NCBI GenBank assembly: GCA_963921195.1
Contig: OY992538.1
Coordinates: forward strand, 236,585,462-236,649,461
Source of the DNA: Pegoplata infirma
Taxonomy: Eukaryota; Arthropoda; Insecta; Diptera; Anthomyiidae
Direction of reading: 5' to 3'
DNA length: 64,000 nt
Shown in pieces: positions 1 through 17,500 of this stretch. Below the pieces are notes generated by a model, which had not been told where the DNA came from, ran no database searches, and saw nothing but the letters and a program-made list of their open reading frames with translations. Position numbers and translations under genes: made by a program. Position 1 is the first letter of the stretch. Every line of letters starts with the position of its first letter.

Positions 1-685
1 CCATATAAATGTTTCAGGAAAATCAATTGGTGCCCTCTGAAAGACCTCCCTTGTCAGTTGGATTCAAAATCATTGAATTTTTTTTATACATTCGAAATTT
101 GTATACCCTTTAAACACACTTTGTCATTCCGTGTGTAACGCATGTCCGTCCGACTGTGGAAAGCATACTGCAGCCCAAACAAAGACAGGTTCGTAAAATG
201 AGCAAACATTTACCAGGGGAAAAATAACTACCTTTAAATAACTAAGCCAACCCAAAATTAAATTTGTTAACAGATTTTTTTTTTTACATTTGTTAAGTAA
301 ATGAAACATTTATTTGTCAGAAGAACTACAAAGTCCTGTACTTGGGCACAGGAAAGTAGAAAATGCCATCTGGATTTTTTAACGCCCCATATTTAAAGCG
401 CTGTCGAATTTTAATACAATTAAGCTGAAACCTTTACAAAAATTATTTTAACATAAATTCGCAACTTTTCTTTCCGTTTTTGAAAAATAGAAAAAAAAAA
501 TAAAAAATAGATCCCACCTAGTCTACATACATACATCATATTTGTCAAAGTAGTCAGCTGCCTACCTGACCGGTGTCTATTTAAATCATAAACATTAAAA
601 TGTGTAGTCCTTAAAGGATGCTAACAAATAGCAGAGCTACTTAAGTACTATTTTCTAAGAAAATATTTAGTTTTTTGTCATTTTT
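1..685. other. AT-rich non-coding, probably WDR47 intron
   Basis: I see no gene here. Positions about 116-160 carry a fragment of the dispersed motif CACTTTGTCATTCCGTGTGT followed by a GTCCGTCCG run, which recurs near 10190, 13545, 21410 and 60050 and belongs to the DINE/mini-me-like repeats. Poly(T) and poly(A) tracts otherwise. Confidence 0.4.
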
Positions 686-1553
686 GAGGGTATTGATACA
701 TTCGGCAAAGCCGAATTTAACTTTTTATACCCTACACCACTTTGTGGTTCAGGGTATAATGAGTTTGTGCTGATGTTTGTAACTACCCGAAATATTGGTC
801 CTAGACCTACCTTCAAGTATACCGATCGACTCAGAATCACTTTTTGAATCGATTTAGCGATGTCCGTCCGTCCGTATGTCCATCTATCGGTTTAAGCACG
901 ATACAGGTCGCAATTTTCAACCAATTGACTTGAAATTTGAAACTTAAGCATCTTTTGGCCCAAGGACGAAGCCTATTGAAATTGAAAAAAAAAAAAAAAT
1001 CGGTCCATGTTAAGACCTAGCCGCCATACAAACGCCCCCTTTAGATTAAGCTTAAATGACTCTAATACCTGTATTTTAATAGATATCGCTTTAAAATTTT
1101 ACAGGCAATCAAATTTTGTATGCACGAATCATCGTTTCAAATTTCAAAGGAATCGGATCAGTCCGTCTGGTAGTCCCTATACAAACCACCCCGCCCACTC
1201 CCGATATTCACATAATTCCTAAAAATGGAAATATTTGATAAAAATTTTATTTTTAGGTGTTAAACGTGTACTTTATTAACCAAATCAAATTGGAATATAA
1301 TTGCACCATTTTTGGACTTAGTCCCCCATATCAAAATTTCAACGGATATATTCAGTTAAATCGGTCTATTGGCAAAAAAATGAACCAATTCCACTAAAAT
1401 TTGATCTGTGTCTGTTTTCTACACTAAATAAAGATCTTACAAAAGATAGATCCAATCGGTCCATGTTTGGACTTGAGACCCATTTTCCGGAAAACACTGG
1501 TGTAGGGTATCATATGGTCGGTCCTGACCGACTATAACTTTCTTACTTGTTTA
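686..1553 (+). mobile_element. DINE-1/mini-me-like element (Helentron-type non-autonomous repeat)
   Basis: 686-721 is the end of one truncated copy, with the small palindrome TTCGGCAAAGCCGAA. A full copy runs from TATACCCTACACCAC (about 727) through a GTCCGTCCGT microsatellite-like core (about 860) to GACCGACTATAAC...CTTACTTGTTT (1530-1553). The same start, core and end recur at 42830-43656. Mini-me elements are known to carry (GTCY)n and TA-rich proto-microsatellites and to be related to DINE-1; I assign the class on those marks only. Confidence 0.65.
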
Positions 1554-2057
1554 CTTGTTAAATTTGGCAAAAGTCGTAAATTTGACTTTTTAGAAATTGA
1601 AAAGTCGACCTTTTGTTGATTTCAATAATTTTGAGATTCTAAAATTGTTAAAAAAGTTGTTGCGGCTACGAACCAACTTTTTTTTTATTTAAAAAAAGTT
1701 TTTAACCGAATTTGTTTTTTTATCAGTAGAAAAAAATATTAAGAGGATTTTTTTTATGAATTTAATGCATTTTTTTTGCCGTGAACAAAATATTGAAATA
1801 AAAAATATTAAGAGGATTTTTTTTTATGAATTTAATGCAATTTTTTTTTTTGCCGTGAACAAAATATTGAAATAAAAACGTAATTCTAATATAATTTTTT
1901 TATTTAATTCCGTAATATTTACGATACCATATAAATTCCACCTGAGATTTAATAAACGCCACTTACCTCAGTGATGAAGTTTACTTCTGACCTTTTAAAT
2001 TAATGTATTTTGAATTACACAAATCCGTTATAACATAATTTTGTATTCTGTTTTTAG
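1554..2057. other. Intron with a short tandem duplication
   Basis: No gene. Two near-identical roughly 65-bp direct repeats lie at about 1737-1805 and 1800-1870 (AAATATTAAGAGGATTTTTT ... GCCGTGAACAAAATATTG), separated by no spacer. The rest is AT-rich intron before the WDR47 acceptor. Confidence 0.5.
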
Positions 2058-2562
<505 letters not shown>

Positions 2563-2975
2563 TGAGATTAAACATATACCAAAAAAAAAAAAAAATAATA
2601 AAAAAATACAACTAACTGGCCTTATCTCACAAGAATCTGTAGAATCGACTAATGAATCTTTATGTATGTATAAAAGAAAATGCTTAAAGTCATGTTATTG
2701 TTAGCGATAACAAATTATGAATTTAAGATAAAAAATTCTATTCAAAACTTAAAAGAATAGAAGTAAAAATCATTTAAATAAAATTTTATTGGTTAATAAA
2801 ATAATTAGATAAATATAAAACATAAAATGTTAAGGTAATTATAGCGGGCCAACCCGGATAAACTGACCAACACGTATCTAAACTTTCAAACAAGTTTAAG
2901 GGACTTATTTTTTAATCAAATTGTACATACGGTATCCTAAAAATCAAAAGATTGTACCAACAGAAACATAATGAC

Positions 2976-3195
2976 GGTATTCAAGTTAGAAATTTTTACC
3001 CATGCTGCAGTGCAATATTTTATTTTAACACTTTTATATTACCTTTTACATTATGCGTGGTTGCAAGGAAAGATACGTACATTATTACAATAGTAGGTAA
3101 TATAATTGCAACTCTTTACAAAATAACATGCAAACAAAGTTGCAATTTTGACATTTAGCATTTTTGCAAGTCTATAATTTCTGACGTGAACTCCA
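2976..3195 (+). mobile_element. Short TIR element, family G, copy 1
   Basis: One of four diverged copies (also 15537-15779, 17861-18091 inverted, 48952-49202) that share about 240 bp and imperfect ends of the form GGTATTCACGTCAG / CTGACGTGAATTCC. Internal landmarks are TTACCTTTTACATnATGCGT and GCAAnnAAAGTTGCAATTTTGAC. It has no coding capacity. It is probably a MITE; the superfamily cannot be told because the copies are old. Confidence 0.6.
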
Positions 3196-3964
3196 TTAAT
3201 ATTTAGTAGATAAAATGTATAACTTAAATTTTAGTAAAATTAAATCATCAACAAACCGAAGTTTTATTTTTCAGTTTTCTAACAAGCTTTTCAAAAATAT
3301 ACAATTTGGAGAGATCAGAATTTGCTGGCGTTTCATTTGTAACTTATATGTATTAAACGAAACCTCATCAACAGGAGTTGGAAGTGTCTTAACTAGTTTT
3401 AAATTAGATTCAAATTTCTATGGAATTAAAAAATAAATACCTAATTTCTTAAGAAATTTTTGACCTTTTATAAATTTAGTTTTATTTTACAAATTTAGCA
3501 AAATCGATCAAAATGAAAAATATTTTCATTATTTCTGAATGGATGTTTTTAAGGCGCAAAACTAACTCCTAAATTTTCGGTTCTTAGAATCGCCTCTCGT
3601 TTGAATCCGAAAAATTTGGCATTTCCGAAAATTTAAAAATCCTCATACCTCGGTTAATATTGCCAACATAATAAAAAGTACAAAAACATTTTTGTTGCTT
3701 TTGGTTTTTAGAACTTGTCCGCCAAATACTCGAAAGCCCTCAGAGTAATATATTTTTAGTAATTCAGTTTCTAAAAATCTTAAGACCCTATTGGGTCCAT
3801 AAATTGCAGTACCTGGGAAACTAAGCAAGATAACGCTAAACTGACCAACATGGGCGAAATGGACCAACAATTTTATTTTAGTTTTTAATTTCAATACATA
3901 CATGGAAGCCTTCATGGCCAATTATATATTGGATTTATTTGTGTCGAGAGTATTTAGCGAGATA
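3196..3964. other. Intergenic, no gene seen
   Basis: AT-rich sequence between WDR47 and the mariner remnant. Short open frames here have no recognisable motif and no splice context. GATAAACTGACCAACA (about 2855) and GCTAAACTGACCAACATG (about 3835) are similar, hinting at the ends of an old repeat, but I could not delimit it. Confidence 0.3.
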
Positions 3965-4441
3965 CGGGGGCGGTTTGATAAGTCCGTGACTTTGTGAACT
4001 TCCCACGTAGCTAACAAAAAATCAACACTGCCCAGGTCAACTACTATTTCTTGATCAAGTAGTTTTTTTAAAAAACTATGCCATTTCTGTTGTTTTTTAC
4101 AGCCACTGTAAGGAGACAACCTCGAGAATTTAGACAAAAATTAAAATAATGAAAAAGCATTATTTTTTTCGTAAAAAAAAACACATCACTTAAATCTAAG
4201 AAATGTTATATAATAATTATCGGAACACTGCTCAATTATTTTCAGTGGTTAAAGAGTGGTTTACTCAAATCCATAGTGCCTATATTAGTACAAGAGTCGA
4301 CTAATGTTCAGGTTTCCCAAAAGAGGTCGTAACACCAAAAATCGTTGAAAAAATCTATGGAATGATATTGAACGATCGGAGAATAAAAATGGGTAAGGTG
4401 GCTGAGGCTGTATACATCTCAACTAAGTGGATACATCATAT

Positions 4442-7051
4442 CGAGGGCTTATATTCAAAACTTGCTATCTGCATAATAAATTTTTTTAGGAGATCAAACA
4501 GAACTGTTATTTTTAGATATTTCTAATTAATAACACTGTGCAACAATTTGAAGGTCATGGTCTGGGGGGTGGACCAAACCAAGACAGAATGATAGTATTT
4601 GGTTAGTATAGTAAAACCTCCATAGGGTTTGGCGCTGTGTGGGTACAGTCAATTTTTATGGCCCACTGAAATTTTTATTTTTTTCCCAAAGGGTTTTGAG
4701 AAAATTCGATAAAAATGAAGTTTATATTAATCTGAGCCTAAAATTGAAATCAGATGGCTTCAGTAGAATTTGATGGGGATTACTTTTCTAGAATATATTA
4801 ACCCTCTATCTGCCCTGTTTTTGGGTCATTTTAGTCCTTTTTTCAAGAAATGACTCAAAAGTCTAATAGGATATGCGTTTAAAGGGTTAATATATTCTAC
4901 GAGTATTTTGTTCATCAAATTTCACTTGGGGTCTTCACTGGTGGAAAGTTCGACCGGTCTACAGAAAATGCCTAAAAATTTAAAATTGTAAAGTCTAATT
5001 CATTTTTCATATTTATGGCAGAAACTGTTTACGATTGTAAGCAACAAATATAGGATATTAGTCTGGGGGTTGGACCGTTCCAACTGAGGATGATAGTATT
5101 TGGTTAGTATAGTAAAACCCCCAAAGGGTTTGGCACTGTGTGGGTACAGTCAATTTTTATGGCCCACTAAAATTTTTATTTTTTTCCCAAAGGGGTTTGA
5201 GAAAACTTGAGAAAAATAAAGTTTATATTAATCTGAGCCTAAAATTGAACTCAAGTATCTGCAGTAGAATTTGATGGAGATTATTTTTCTAGAATATATT
5301 AACCTTCTATCTGCCTTGCTTTTGGGTAATTTTAGTCCTTATTTTAAAGTAGGACTTAAAAGTCTACTAAGATTTGAGTTTAAAGGGTTAAAATGTTCTA
5401 GGATTATTTTTTGCATCAAATTTCACTAGGAGTCTTCACAGGCAGAAAGTTAAACCGGTCTGTAGAAAATGCCAAAAAAATTAAAATTGTAAGGTCTTGT
5501 TAATTTTTGATATATATGCCGGAAACTGTTTACGATTGTATGCTACAAATATAGGATAATGGTCTGGGGGTGGACGCTTCCAGCACAGGATGACAGTATT
5601 TGGTTAGTGCAGTAAAATTCCAAGAGGGCGCTGGGTGGGTATAGTAGGTTTTTATGGCCCACTGATTTGTTGTTTTATTTGTCCAAAGAGGTTTAAAAAA
5701 CGAAAAAAATAATATTTATGTTACTCTGAACCTAAAATTTAACTCATATGTCTTCAGTAGAGTTTAATAGGTACAATTTTTCTAGAATACATTTAACTTC
5801 TATCTCCACTTTTTGAGTCATTTTAGTCCTTTTGTTAAGAAATGACAAAGAAGTTTTCTTAGATTTGCTTCAAAAGGATTTGACAAATGTTTTTTCATCC
5901 AATTTCAATAGGGATCTTTAAAGACAGAACGTTTTGATAGCTTACCAAAAACACCAAAAAAGGGACACTAGTTTTATTAGTTTTTCATATTTAAGTCACC
6001 CAAAGGGCTTGGCGCTGTGTGTTGTAAAACCCATTTAAAGAAAATCTAAGGAGACTTTTTTGTCATTTCTTAACAAAAGGACTAAAATGACCCAAAAAGT
6101 GGAGATCGAGGGTTAATGAATTGTAGAAAAATTATACCCAATAAATTGTACTGAAGACACCTGAGTTCAATTTTAGGCTCAGAGTAACGTAAGCATTTGT
6201 TTTTTCGTTTGTATAAACCTCTTTGGACAAATAAAACAAAAAATCAGTGGGCCATAAAAACCTACTGTACCCACCCAGCGCCAAGCCCTTTGGGGATTTT
6301 ACTGCACTAACCAAATACTGTCATCCTGTGCTAGAAGGGTCCACCCCCCAGACAATTATCCTATATTTGTTGCATACATTCGTAAGCAATTTCCAGCATA
6401 TATATCAAAAATTAATAAGACTTTACAATTTTTAATTTTTAGACATTTTTTACAAACCGGTTTAACTTTCCGCCTGTGAAGACCCCTAGTGAAATTTGAT
6501 GAACAAAATATTCTTAGAATATTTTAACCCTTTAAACGCATATCTTTGTAGACTTTTAAGTCATTCCTTAAAAAATTGACTAAAATGACTCAAAAATAAG
6601 GCAGATAGAGGGTTAATATATTCTAGAAAAATAATCCCCATCAAATTCTACTGAAACCATCTGAGTTAAATTTAAGGCTCAGATTATTATAAACTTCATT
6701 TTTATCGAATTTTCTCAAACCCCTTTGGGAAAAAAATAAAAATTTCAGTGGGCCATAAAAATTGACTGTACCCACACAGCGCCAAAACCTTTGGGGGTTT
6801 TACTATACTAACCAAATACTATCATTCTGTCTTGGTTTGGTTCACCCCCCAATTTCACTGTTGCACAGTGTAATCTAATAAAGATTATTATATATATATA
6901 TATTATAATTAATCTTTCTTTCACAAAAGTATTTAAAAAACTTGTTTTTAAAATAGTATTTCAGTTCAAAATTAATTTGATTGTGAACACATTTCTATTA
7001 AAAACTCTCTCGAAAATATTGCAGATAGCAAGTTTTGAATATAAGCCCTCG
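4442..7051. mobile_element. CGAGGG-tipped TIR element, copy 1 (inserted in mariner)
   Basis: The ends CGAGGGCTTATATTCAAAAC and its complement GTTTTGAATATAAGCCCTCG form a TIR of about 33 bp, flanked on both sides by ATAT. Removing the element and one ATAT rejoins the mariner reading frame (..STKWIHH then ILHEYLDM..), which supports a 4-bp duplication. A second copy is at 12565-13501. It has no coding capacity. The superfamily is not recognised. Confidence 0.8.
4534..6870. mobile_element. CACTG-ended element with tandem and inverted 500-bp units
   Basis: Ends are CACTGTGCAACA (4534-4545) and TGTTGCACAGTG (6859-6870), flanked on both sides by TAA. Inside, a roughly 500-bp unit (landmarks GGTCTGGGGGGTGGAC, TTTGGTTAGTATAGTAAAAC, TGTGTGGGTACAGTC, AACCCTCTATCTGCC) occurs three times forward (about 4558, 5059, 5558) and about twice in reverse (about 6000-6356, 6357-6852), giving a long foldback. 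CACTG tips with a 3-bp duplication fit the CACTA/EnSpm group, but no transposase is present. Confidence 0.75.
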
Positions 7052-7393
7052 ATATTTTACATGAATATTTGGACATGATAAAGCTATCCGTGTAACTGCT
7101 GCCGCAAATGCCTATTTTCGGTCATAAGCGCAATTGTGTAACCATGACAAAAAACCCTAAATAGGGCTAGTTTTTTTCTACACTACCTATCATATTTTCA
7201 AATTGAGCCCCCATCGACTATTTCCTAGTTACAAACCTGAAGAAATTGCTTGGATGTAAGAGATTTGGGTCGAATGAAGAAATAATCACTTAAAAAAACC
7301 CTTTTTAAGGACCTTTAGAAAACCTATTATTTAAAAGGGATAAACAAATTTTAAAAACTCAGGACTAAATGTATAGGGCTAAAATAAGTCTAT

Positions 7394-7664
7394 GGCCGCT
7401 GTTCCAAAAAAAAGTAATTCACATAAAATGTGAAAATGAAAATTTCCGAATTTTTTTGGTGTTCTAGATTTTACATCCATTTTTTTTCCTTTTGTTTCAC
7501 TTAAATAAAATTTGGTGAAAGTAAAACAAATGCACTTTTTTCCTTATAATTTTTTAAATTTTAATTTGTCGATTTTAACTTCGAATGAAAACGTGATCAA
7601 CAAAACACTAAACTTGATTTCATGTGATTCGGAAATTATCAAGTGAATTGAAAAGTTGTAAGAC
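7394..7664 (-). mobile_element. Tourist-like MITE, copy 1 (degenerate, inside mariner)
   Basis: Starts GGCCGCTGTTCC and ends AGACAGAATT. In reverse it matches the copies at 33305-33588 and 37963-38234 over most of their length (AATTCACATGAAAA, ATCAAGTTTAGTGTTTTGTTG, GTGCATTCGTTTTACTTTCA, ATGTGAATTACTTTTTTTGG). GGCC-CTGTTC tips and a TTA/TTAA duplication in the better copies suggest PIF/Harbinger-type Tourist MITEs. Confidence 0.7.
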
Positions 7665-7739
7665 AGAATTGAGAAATAAAATGTTTTTGTGGTGAATTGC
7701 TTATACTAAAAGTCACGGACTTATCAAACCGCCCTCGTA

Positions 7740-8263
7740 TGTACATTTTTTATATACTCTCTGGTTCTGCATGCACTGGTTGATGAAAACTCAGCAATAT
7801 TTTTCCCTAGAAAATTGTTTTCAGAGTTATTTCTAGTAACAAAAAAACAAAACGTAAAACTGATTTGAGTTAAGAAAAAAATGGTCACCCTACTCAAAAT
7901 CCCAAAAAAAAAAATTGCCAAAAATGTTACTGTAAAATTTGGGGTAAAAAATAGGTTTTACTTGTTAAAATATCTTTCGGTATGCAATTCTGCTCATGTA
8001 TGTTTAACAGCGGCCGAATTAAAGAATTTTTTATTTTAGTACCAAGATTTCCGAGGTGTCCTTAGATTTTTGTTTATAACTTTTGAATTGCTAAACCGAT
8101 ATCGCTCAAATGCAATACCAAACTTCTCAAGGCAACAACAAATTAATATTTTAAGTTACTTTATGGAGTCCCATTAAGGGTATAAAAAAACCTTTGAAAG
8201 GATGTACAAATAATATGTTGATTTTTGTAAACTAGTGTTATTGTAGATGGCCTCATATATTAA
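7740..8263. other. Intergenic, no gene seen
   Basis: Non-coding. 8040-8160 (TTTATAACTTTTGAATTGCT, GATATCGCTCAAATGCAATA) reappears inverted at about 50215-50330 and is probably an internal part of the DINE-type repeat there. Confidence 0.35.
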
Positions 8264-8390
8264 GGCTGGACTACTCAATTCTCCGTTATAAAATAACTCT
8301 CCGTTAAATTTAACTTTTTCATACAAATTTTGACATAAGGCTCCGTTAAATCGGCAGTTAGGAGCTAACTTTTCATTGAGTAATCCGCCC
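8264..8390. mobile_element. 127-bp MITE, TAA duplication
   Basis: Element GGCTGGACTACTCAATTC ... CATTGAGTAATCCGCCC is flanked by TAA at 8261-8263 and 8391-8393. The interior is partly palindromic around CTCCGTTAAAT / ATTTAACGGAG. Related partial copies occur in opposite orientations at 59900-59973 and 60110-60235. TAA duplications fit PIF/Harbinger MITEs. Confidence 0.75.
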
Positions 8391-8633
8391 TAAGTTGAAT
8401 CAGAGTTTATTATAAATAATATATTTTCATAATAAGTATAATTAACAGGACACACTTACGCTTTAGTGAATTTGTAACAATATACCCATTATTTGTTTAG
8501 ACACATCAGGGAAAATTTAGGTTTGCCAATTTTTTGTTCTTATTTTCTTGTTGAAATATTTGTATCATAAAATTTCGATTTTGATGAATGGAAAGAAAAA
8601 GTGATTGATTAGTTGTATTATTTGCACATTACT

Positions 8634-8639
8634 TTTATT
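8634..8639 (-). terminator. Probable poly(A) signal of Gs alpha
   Basis: AATAAA on the minus strand, 24 nt beyond the Gs alpha stop codon. It would give a very short 3' UTR, so a more distal site may also be used. Confidence 0.4.
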
Positions 8640-8662
8640 AAGTGATTTTTTGTAGAATAAAC

Positions 8663-13953
<5,291 letters not shown>

Positions 13954-14044
13954 TGCAGACCAAGGAATCCACCAACACGCTTCACGTCCTTCTTGGGTAC
14001 CGTCGGGAGACTCAGCGCCCCCGTTTTCTTCGTTTTGAGCCAGT
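13954..14044 (-). other. Galphas: Gs alpha leader exon, open in frame with the ATG
   Basis: The leader lies between an acceptor (ATTTAG, AG at 14046-14045) and the ATG. It is 91 nt: one base plus 30 codons with no stop, in frame with Gs alpha, reading about LAQNEENGG..., and ending [17 protein letters not shown] across the ATG. It has no in-frame AUG. Its first codon is CTG with A at -3 and G at +4, if the base before it is as written. Simplest view: 5' UTR. Alternative: coding extension from an upstream exon or a non-AUG start. The exon itself is well supported, the coding status is not. Confidence 0.55.
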
Positions 14045-14046
14045 CT

Positions 14047-15287
14047 AAATAAGCTCTATGTTAGTTAATTTCTTTAAATTATTTTCTTTATTTAGAAGCC
14101 AGAGTTGTCGATATTTTTTTATTTGTAAGATTTAGTTTAAAAAAGTGTATAGTGGAAAATAATTTTCTTCTTCTTTCAAAACTTTGTTCCTTTATTAAGA
14201 TATATCTTTGTATTTTGTTGTTACAGATTTTTGTGCAATAAAATTTGTGCTATGGCAATTCTAAAAAAAATTAAAGAAAATTAAAAAAAAATAATTAATT
14301 TCTTGATGTCTTCAACAGGTAAAATTTTTTGCATAAACAAAACTTTTTTTACTCCAAAAGAAAACTTCTTAGGACTTGTAAAACTTTGAGATGTCCTTTT
14401 GTCTACGGTCACGAAATAAGTATTTTTAAGACTTTTTAGTGAAAATCCAATTTCTACCTGTCACGTGATAGACATTTAGTGATTTGATGAAATGTTATTT
14501 GACATCAAAATACATATCGTTTTGAAGGGAAATTTGAAAGTTTTTCTGTATTAAATTATTAAGGAGTGTCTAATCCAGAAACATAAAAAAAATTGGAAAT
14601 ATTTTCATTAGTTTAGGAATGACAAGGCTCCAAAAATCGACGATAGTTAACTATCGTTTTACGTGTTCACAGTCCAGGCTTAATAACTTAGCCTCAATTC
14701 AAAACATTTTAGCAAAACATGATGTGAAAAATACTTATCATCTTATTACATTGAATAAATAAATGCTATTAAACTAGACAGTTTCAATAAATTTTAATGG
14801 TGCTCATATTCCTTAATAAAGTGGTCTGTCACACGTTATAATCCTGGGGAAGTTCTAATAACATGGCTGATTTTCAACCGATATTAATTTTAGTACCTTA
14901 TTAGAAAGCCATTTTATTCTAAATCACAATTCTGTAATCATTTGAATTCAAAACTAAATCAAAATATCGAAAAAATTAATAAAAAGACATATTTTCTCCC
15001 TTGTAATCGTTTTTCAGCTTCATGGCCGATGCGGCACACCTTACCCATGTCCGATTATCATTAAATTTGTTGGGACTTATTTTTAAAACTAAATGAATAT
15101 ATCTAGGTGGAACTACTTCTTTCGAAAAATACATGTATTTTGAAAAGTAATTTTGAAAAGTGCTCTTTTACCACCAGTGCCAGGGCTGGCAAGCAAGACT
15201 CTGAATACCACTAATATACAAAATTTGAAAAAAAAAAAAATATTTTTAAGGGCCGATAACACAAACGAACTAACCGGAAGATAAATT
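14047..15287. other. Gs alpha 5' intron, no gene seen
   Basis: AT-rich with no supported exon and no delimited repeat. It presumably lies within a 5' UTR intron, because an acceptor sits at 14045-14046. Confidence 0.4.
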
Positions 15288-15512
15288 GGGTTTAGTGCTA
15301 ACCGGAGGTTATAGATGTCAAATTTGTATGGGACTAACCGGAGGTTACGTTAACTTTGATGTAACTGGATATTGTGTTAACCGCACTAAAAGTTAAAAAT
15401 TGGGTTTAGTGCTAACCGGAGGTTATAGATGTCAAATTTGTATGGGGATAACCGGAGGTTTAATTAACTTTGATTTAACTGGATATTGTGTTAACCGCAC
15501 TAAGTGATAATT
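15288..15512. repeat. Tandem duplication (about 117-bp unit)
   Basis: Two copies of GGGTTTAGTGCTAACCGGAG ... GATATTGTGTTAACCGCAC start at about 15289 and 15406. Each unit itself repeats CTAACCGGAGGTTA twice. A diverged relative of the same block (GGTTACAGGTGTCAAATTTG ... GAATATTGTGTTAACTG) is at about 11895-11980 inside Gs alpha intron 1. Confidence 0.75.
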
Positions 15513-15536
15513 ACATCGAATTTTTTTTTGTTATTT

Positions 15537-15779
15537 AGGGTATTCACTTCAGAAATTTTTGACCCTTGCAACAGTGCAATATTGCAACTTTTTTTCTAAA
15601 AAAAATTGGAATGAAATTTTTATTGTTCTATTACCTTTTACATGATGCGTCGCTGCAAGAAAAGATTTGCCATCTATTTCAATAGTAATATAATTGCTTC
15701 TATTTGCAAAATAACAAGCAAATAAAGTTATAATTTTGACATTTCGCAATTTTGCAAGACTAAAACGTGAATTCCCTTA
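15537..15779 (+). mobile_element. Short TIR element, family G, copy 2
   Basis: AGGGTATTCACTTCAGAAAT ... AAACGTGAATTCCCTT, about 243 bp. It is the best-preserved of the four copies described at 2976-3195. Confidence 0.65.
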
Positions 15780-15793
15780 TTTTTTTTAAACTA

Positions 15794-16712
15794 CAGTGAC
15801 TCGCAGCTTATTTCGTGTGTTAGATATCAGTTAGAAATCCATTTAAGACAAAGCTTACAATAATACACCTAATTATTATCAAACAAGTATTTCTGTTAAA
15901 AGATCTGTGTAGGTAATTTATCAAGCTTTAATTTAAGCTTAATGGCGCCCAAAATGAGTAAATATTAAACGTGCTACGAGGGTCGAAATGGAAATTGAAA
16001 TTATTAAAAAACCTTTTTTAGAAAATTTCTTAAAAATACTTTTAGGTCGATTTTGTCCAAGCTGAAACATTAAAAATTTTAAAATTAGTCTAATAGTTTG
16101 TATTTATTTATCAAATAAATTTTCCAATGACCCAAACAAAAATCAAAATTTCTAAAATGCAGTAGAAGAAATCCGAATTTTTTGACCTATAATTCTTTTG
16201 ACCACCAATTTTTTGTAAACAAAGGAAGTGTTCACTTATTTTCATATCTCATTACTATACACTTAGGTATACTACAATTATTAAGCAATTAAATCGGCTC
16301 TTTGTTTACCAAAAATTAGTGGTCAAAAGAATTGGAGGTCAAAAAATTCGGATATCTTCTACTGTGTTTTAAAAATTTTGGTGTTTGTTTGGGTCTTTGA
16401 AAAAAATTATTTAATAAATGAATATAAACAATTAGACTATTTTTTAAATTTTTAATGTTTCAGCTTGGACAAAATCAAACTGAAAGTATTTTTAAGAATT
16501 TTAGAAAAAAGGTCTTTCAATATTTTCAATTTCCATTTCGACCCTCGTAGCACATTTAATATTTACACAATCTGAAGCCATTTAGCTTTTATTAAAGCTT
16601 GATTAATTACATACACAGGACTTTTTACAAAAATACTTATTTGATAATAATAAGACCTATTTTGGTTAAATTCGTCTTGAATGGATTGCTAAAGCTGTGT
16701 TTATATCATACC
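15794..16712. repeat. Long foldback element, roughly 0.9 kb
   Basis: The arms pair over most of their length. Left landmarks: CAGTGACTCGCAGC, AATCCATTTAAGACAAAG, GTGCTACGAGGGTCGAAATG, TTTTGTCCAAGCTGAAACAT. Right landmarks, in reverse order: ATGTTTCAGCTTGGACAAAA, CATTTCGACCCTCGTAGCAC, CGTCTTGAATGGATT, ACCACTG. A loop lies near 16215-16300. Ends begin CAGTG. No open reading frame is seen, so it is probably a non-autonomous foldback transposon of unassigned superfamily. Confidence 0.75.
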
Positions 16713-16949
16713 ACTGAGTATTAAGTAAGACTTGTCAAAAAATCGTGTGTAATCTGAAAAATACAAAAAACTATTTTTTCGCCATTTTTGACCCATTTTT
16801 TAAACCCTTAAATCTCCGATAAGCTGACACCCCAACCTTAGAATTGTCTCTTTTATATATACTGTCTGTTTCAGGCAAATCGGTTCATAAGGGTTGAGAT
16901 ACTTCCCTTGTTAGAATAAAAGGCTAAACATTGATGTCTAACAAGGAAG

Positions 16950-17500
16950 GTCTCCCTGGTGTCACTCGTCGATCTTTATGGAATAGGCTTTAATATGTAG
17001 AGCAGGAAAAAAGGGACACGTATTTTTTTAACGGCCCAAATTCATATTTAGGGTGTAAAAATAAGGGGGAATAAACGGTAATTTTTCAGCTTTTTGCGTT
17101 TATCTCCTTTATTATACAAAGAAACCTGGTCATGTTACATACTAAATGAAAGGTCTTTGGAAAACCTATCTTCGTGTGCAAAAAAAACATGCACAACTTT
17201 TCGTCATATTAAGTAAAATAACAAAATTTTAGGATATTTTTGACAAGTCAAAAAATATTTACTTTTTTTGCACGTTGTTAGCATCACGAGATAGGTATTT
17301 TGAATACCTTTAATTTGATACCAAATATGCCTATACTAGTTTTGAGTAAATAGGCGTAAATCATAAAAAACTGAAAAAAGTCAACTTCCCTCCATACAAA
17401 TCGAACCCCCCTAACAATAAGTTTGGGCCACTAAAAATATACGTGTCGAATTTATTTTCGTTCTGAACAATATATTCAAATTTCATGAAGATCGGAGTGT
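16950..17500 (+). repeat. Dispersed repeat H, copy 1
   Basis: Begins TCTCCCTGGTGTCACTCGTC and shares about 550 bp with 35455-36008 (GATCTTTATGGAATnGG, GTAGAGCAGGAAAAA, CCCAAATTCATATTTAGGG, AACAATATATnnAAATTTCA, TGAAGATCG). The other copy has the complementary tip ATGGTGACACCAGGGAGACT on its right side, so TCTCCCTGGTGTCAC is probably a TIR and each copy has kept only one end. Confidence 0.65.

Larger units (their letters stand above)
3965..7737 (+). mobile_element. Dead mariner element, split by nested insertions
   Basis: Ends are imperfect inverted repeats, CGGGGGCGGTTTGATAAGTC at 3965 and GACTTATCAAACCGCCCTCG ending at 7737, each flanked by TA (3963-3964, 7738-7739), as expected for mariner. 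Transposase fragments on + include EVVTPKIVEKIYGMILNDRR (from about 4324), then VAEAVYISTKWIHHI up to 4440. After the nested insertion come LHEYLDMIKLSV (about 7055) and a C-terminal piece resembling the SPDLAPSD-FLF..LKKLLG-KRFGSNEE region (about 7200-7300). Stops, frameshifts and a missing middle make it non-functional. 4442-7051 and 7394-7664 are later insertions. Confidence 0.85.
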
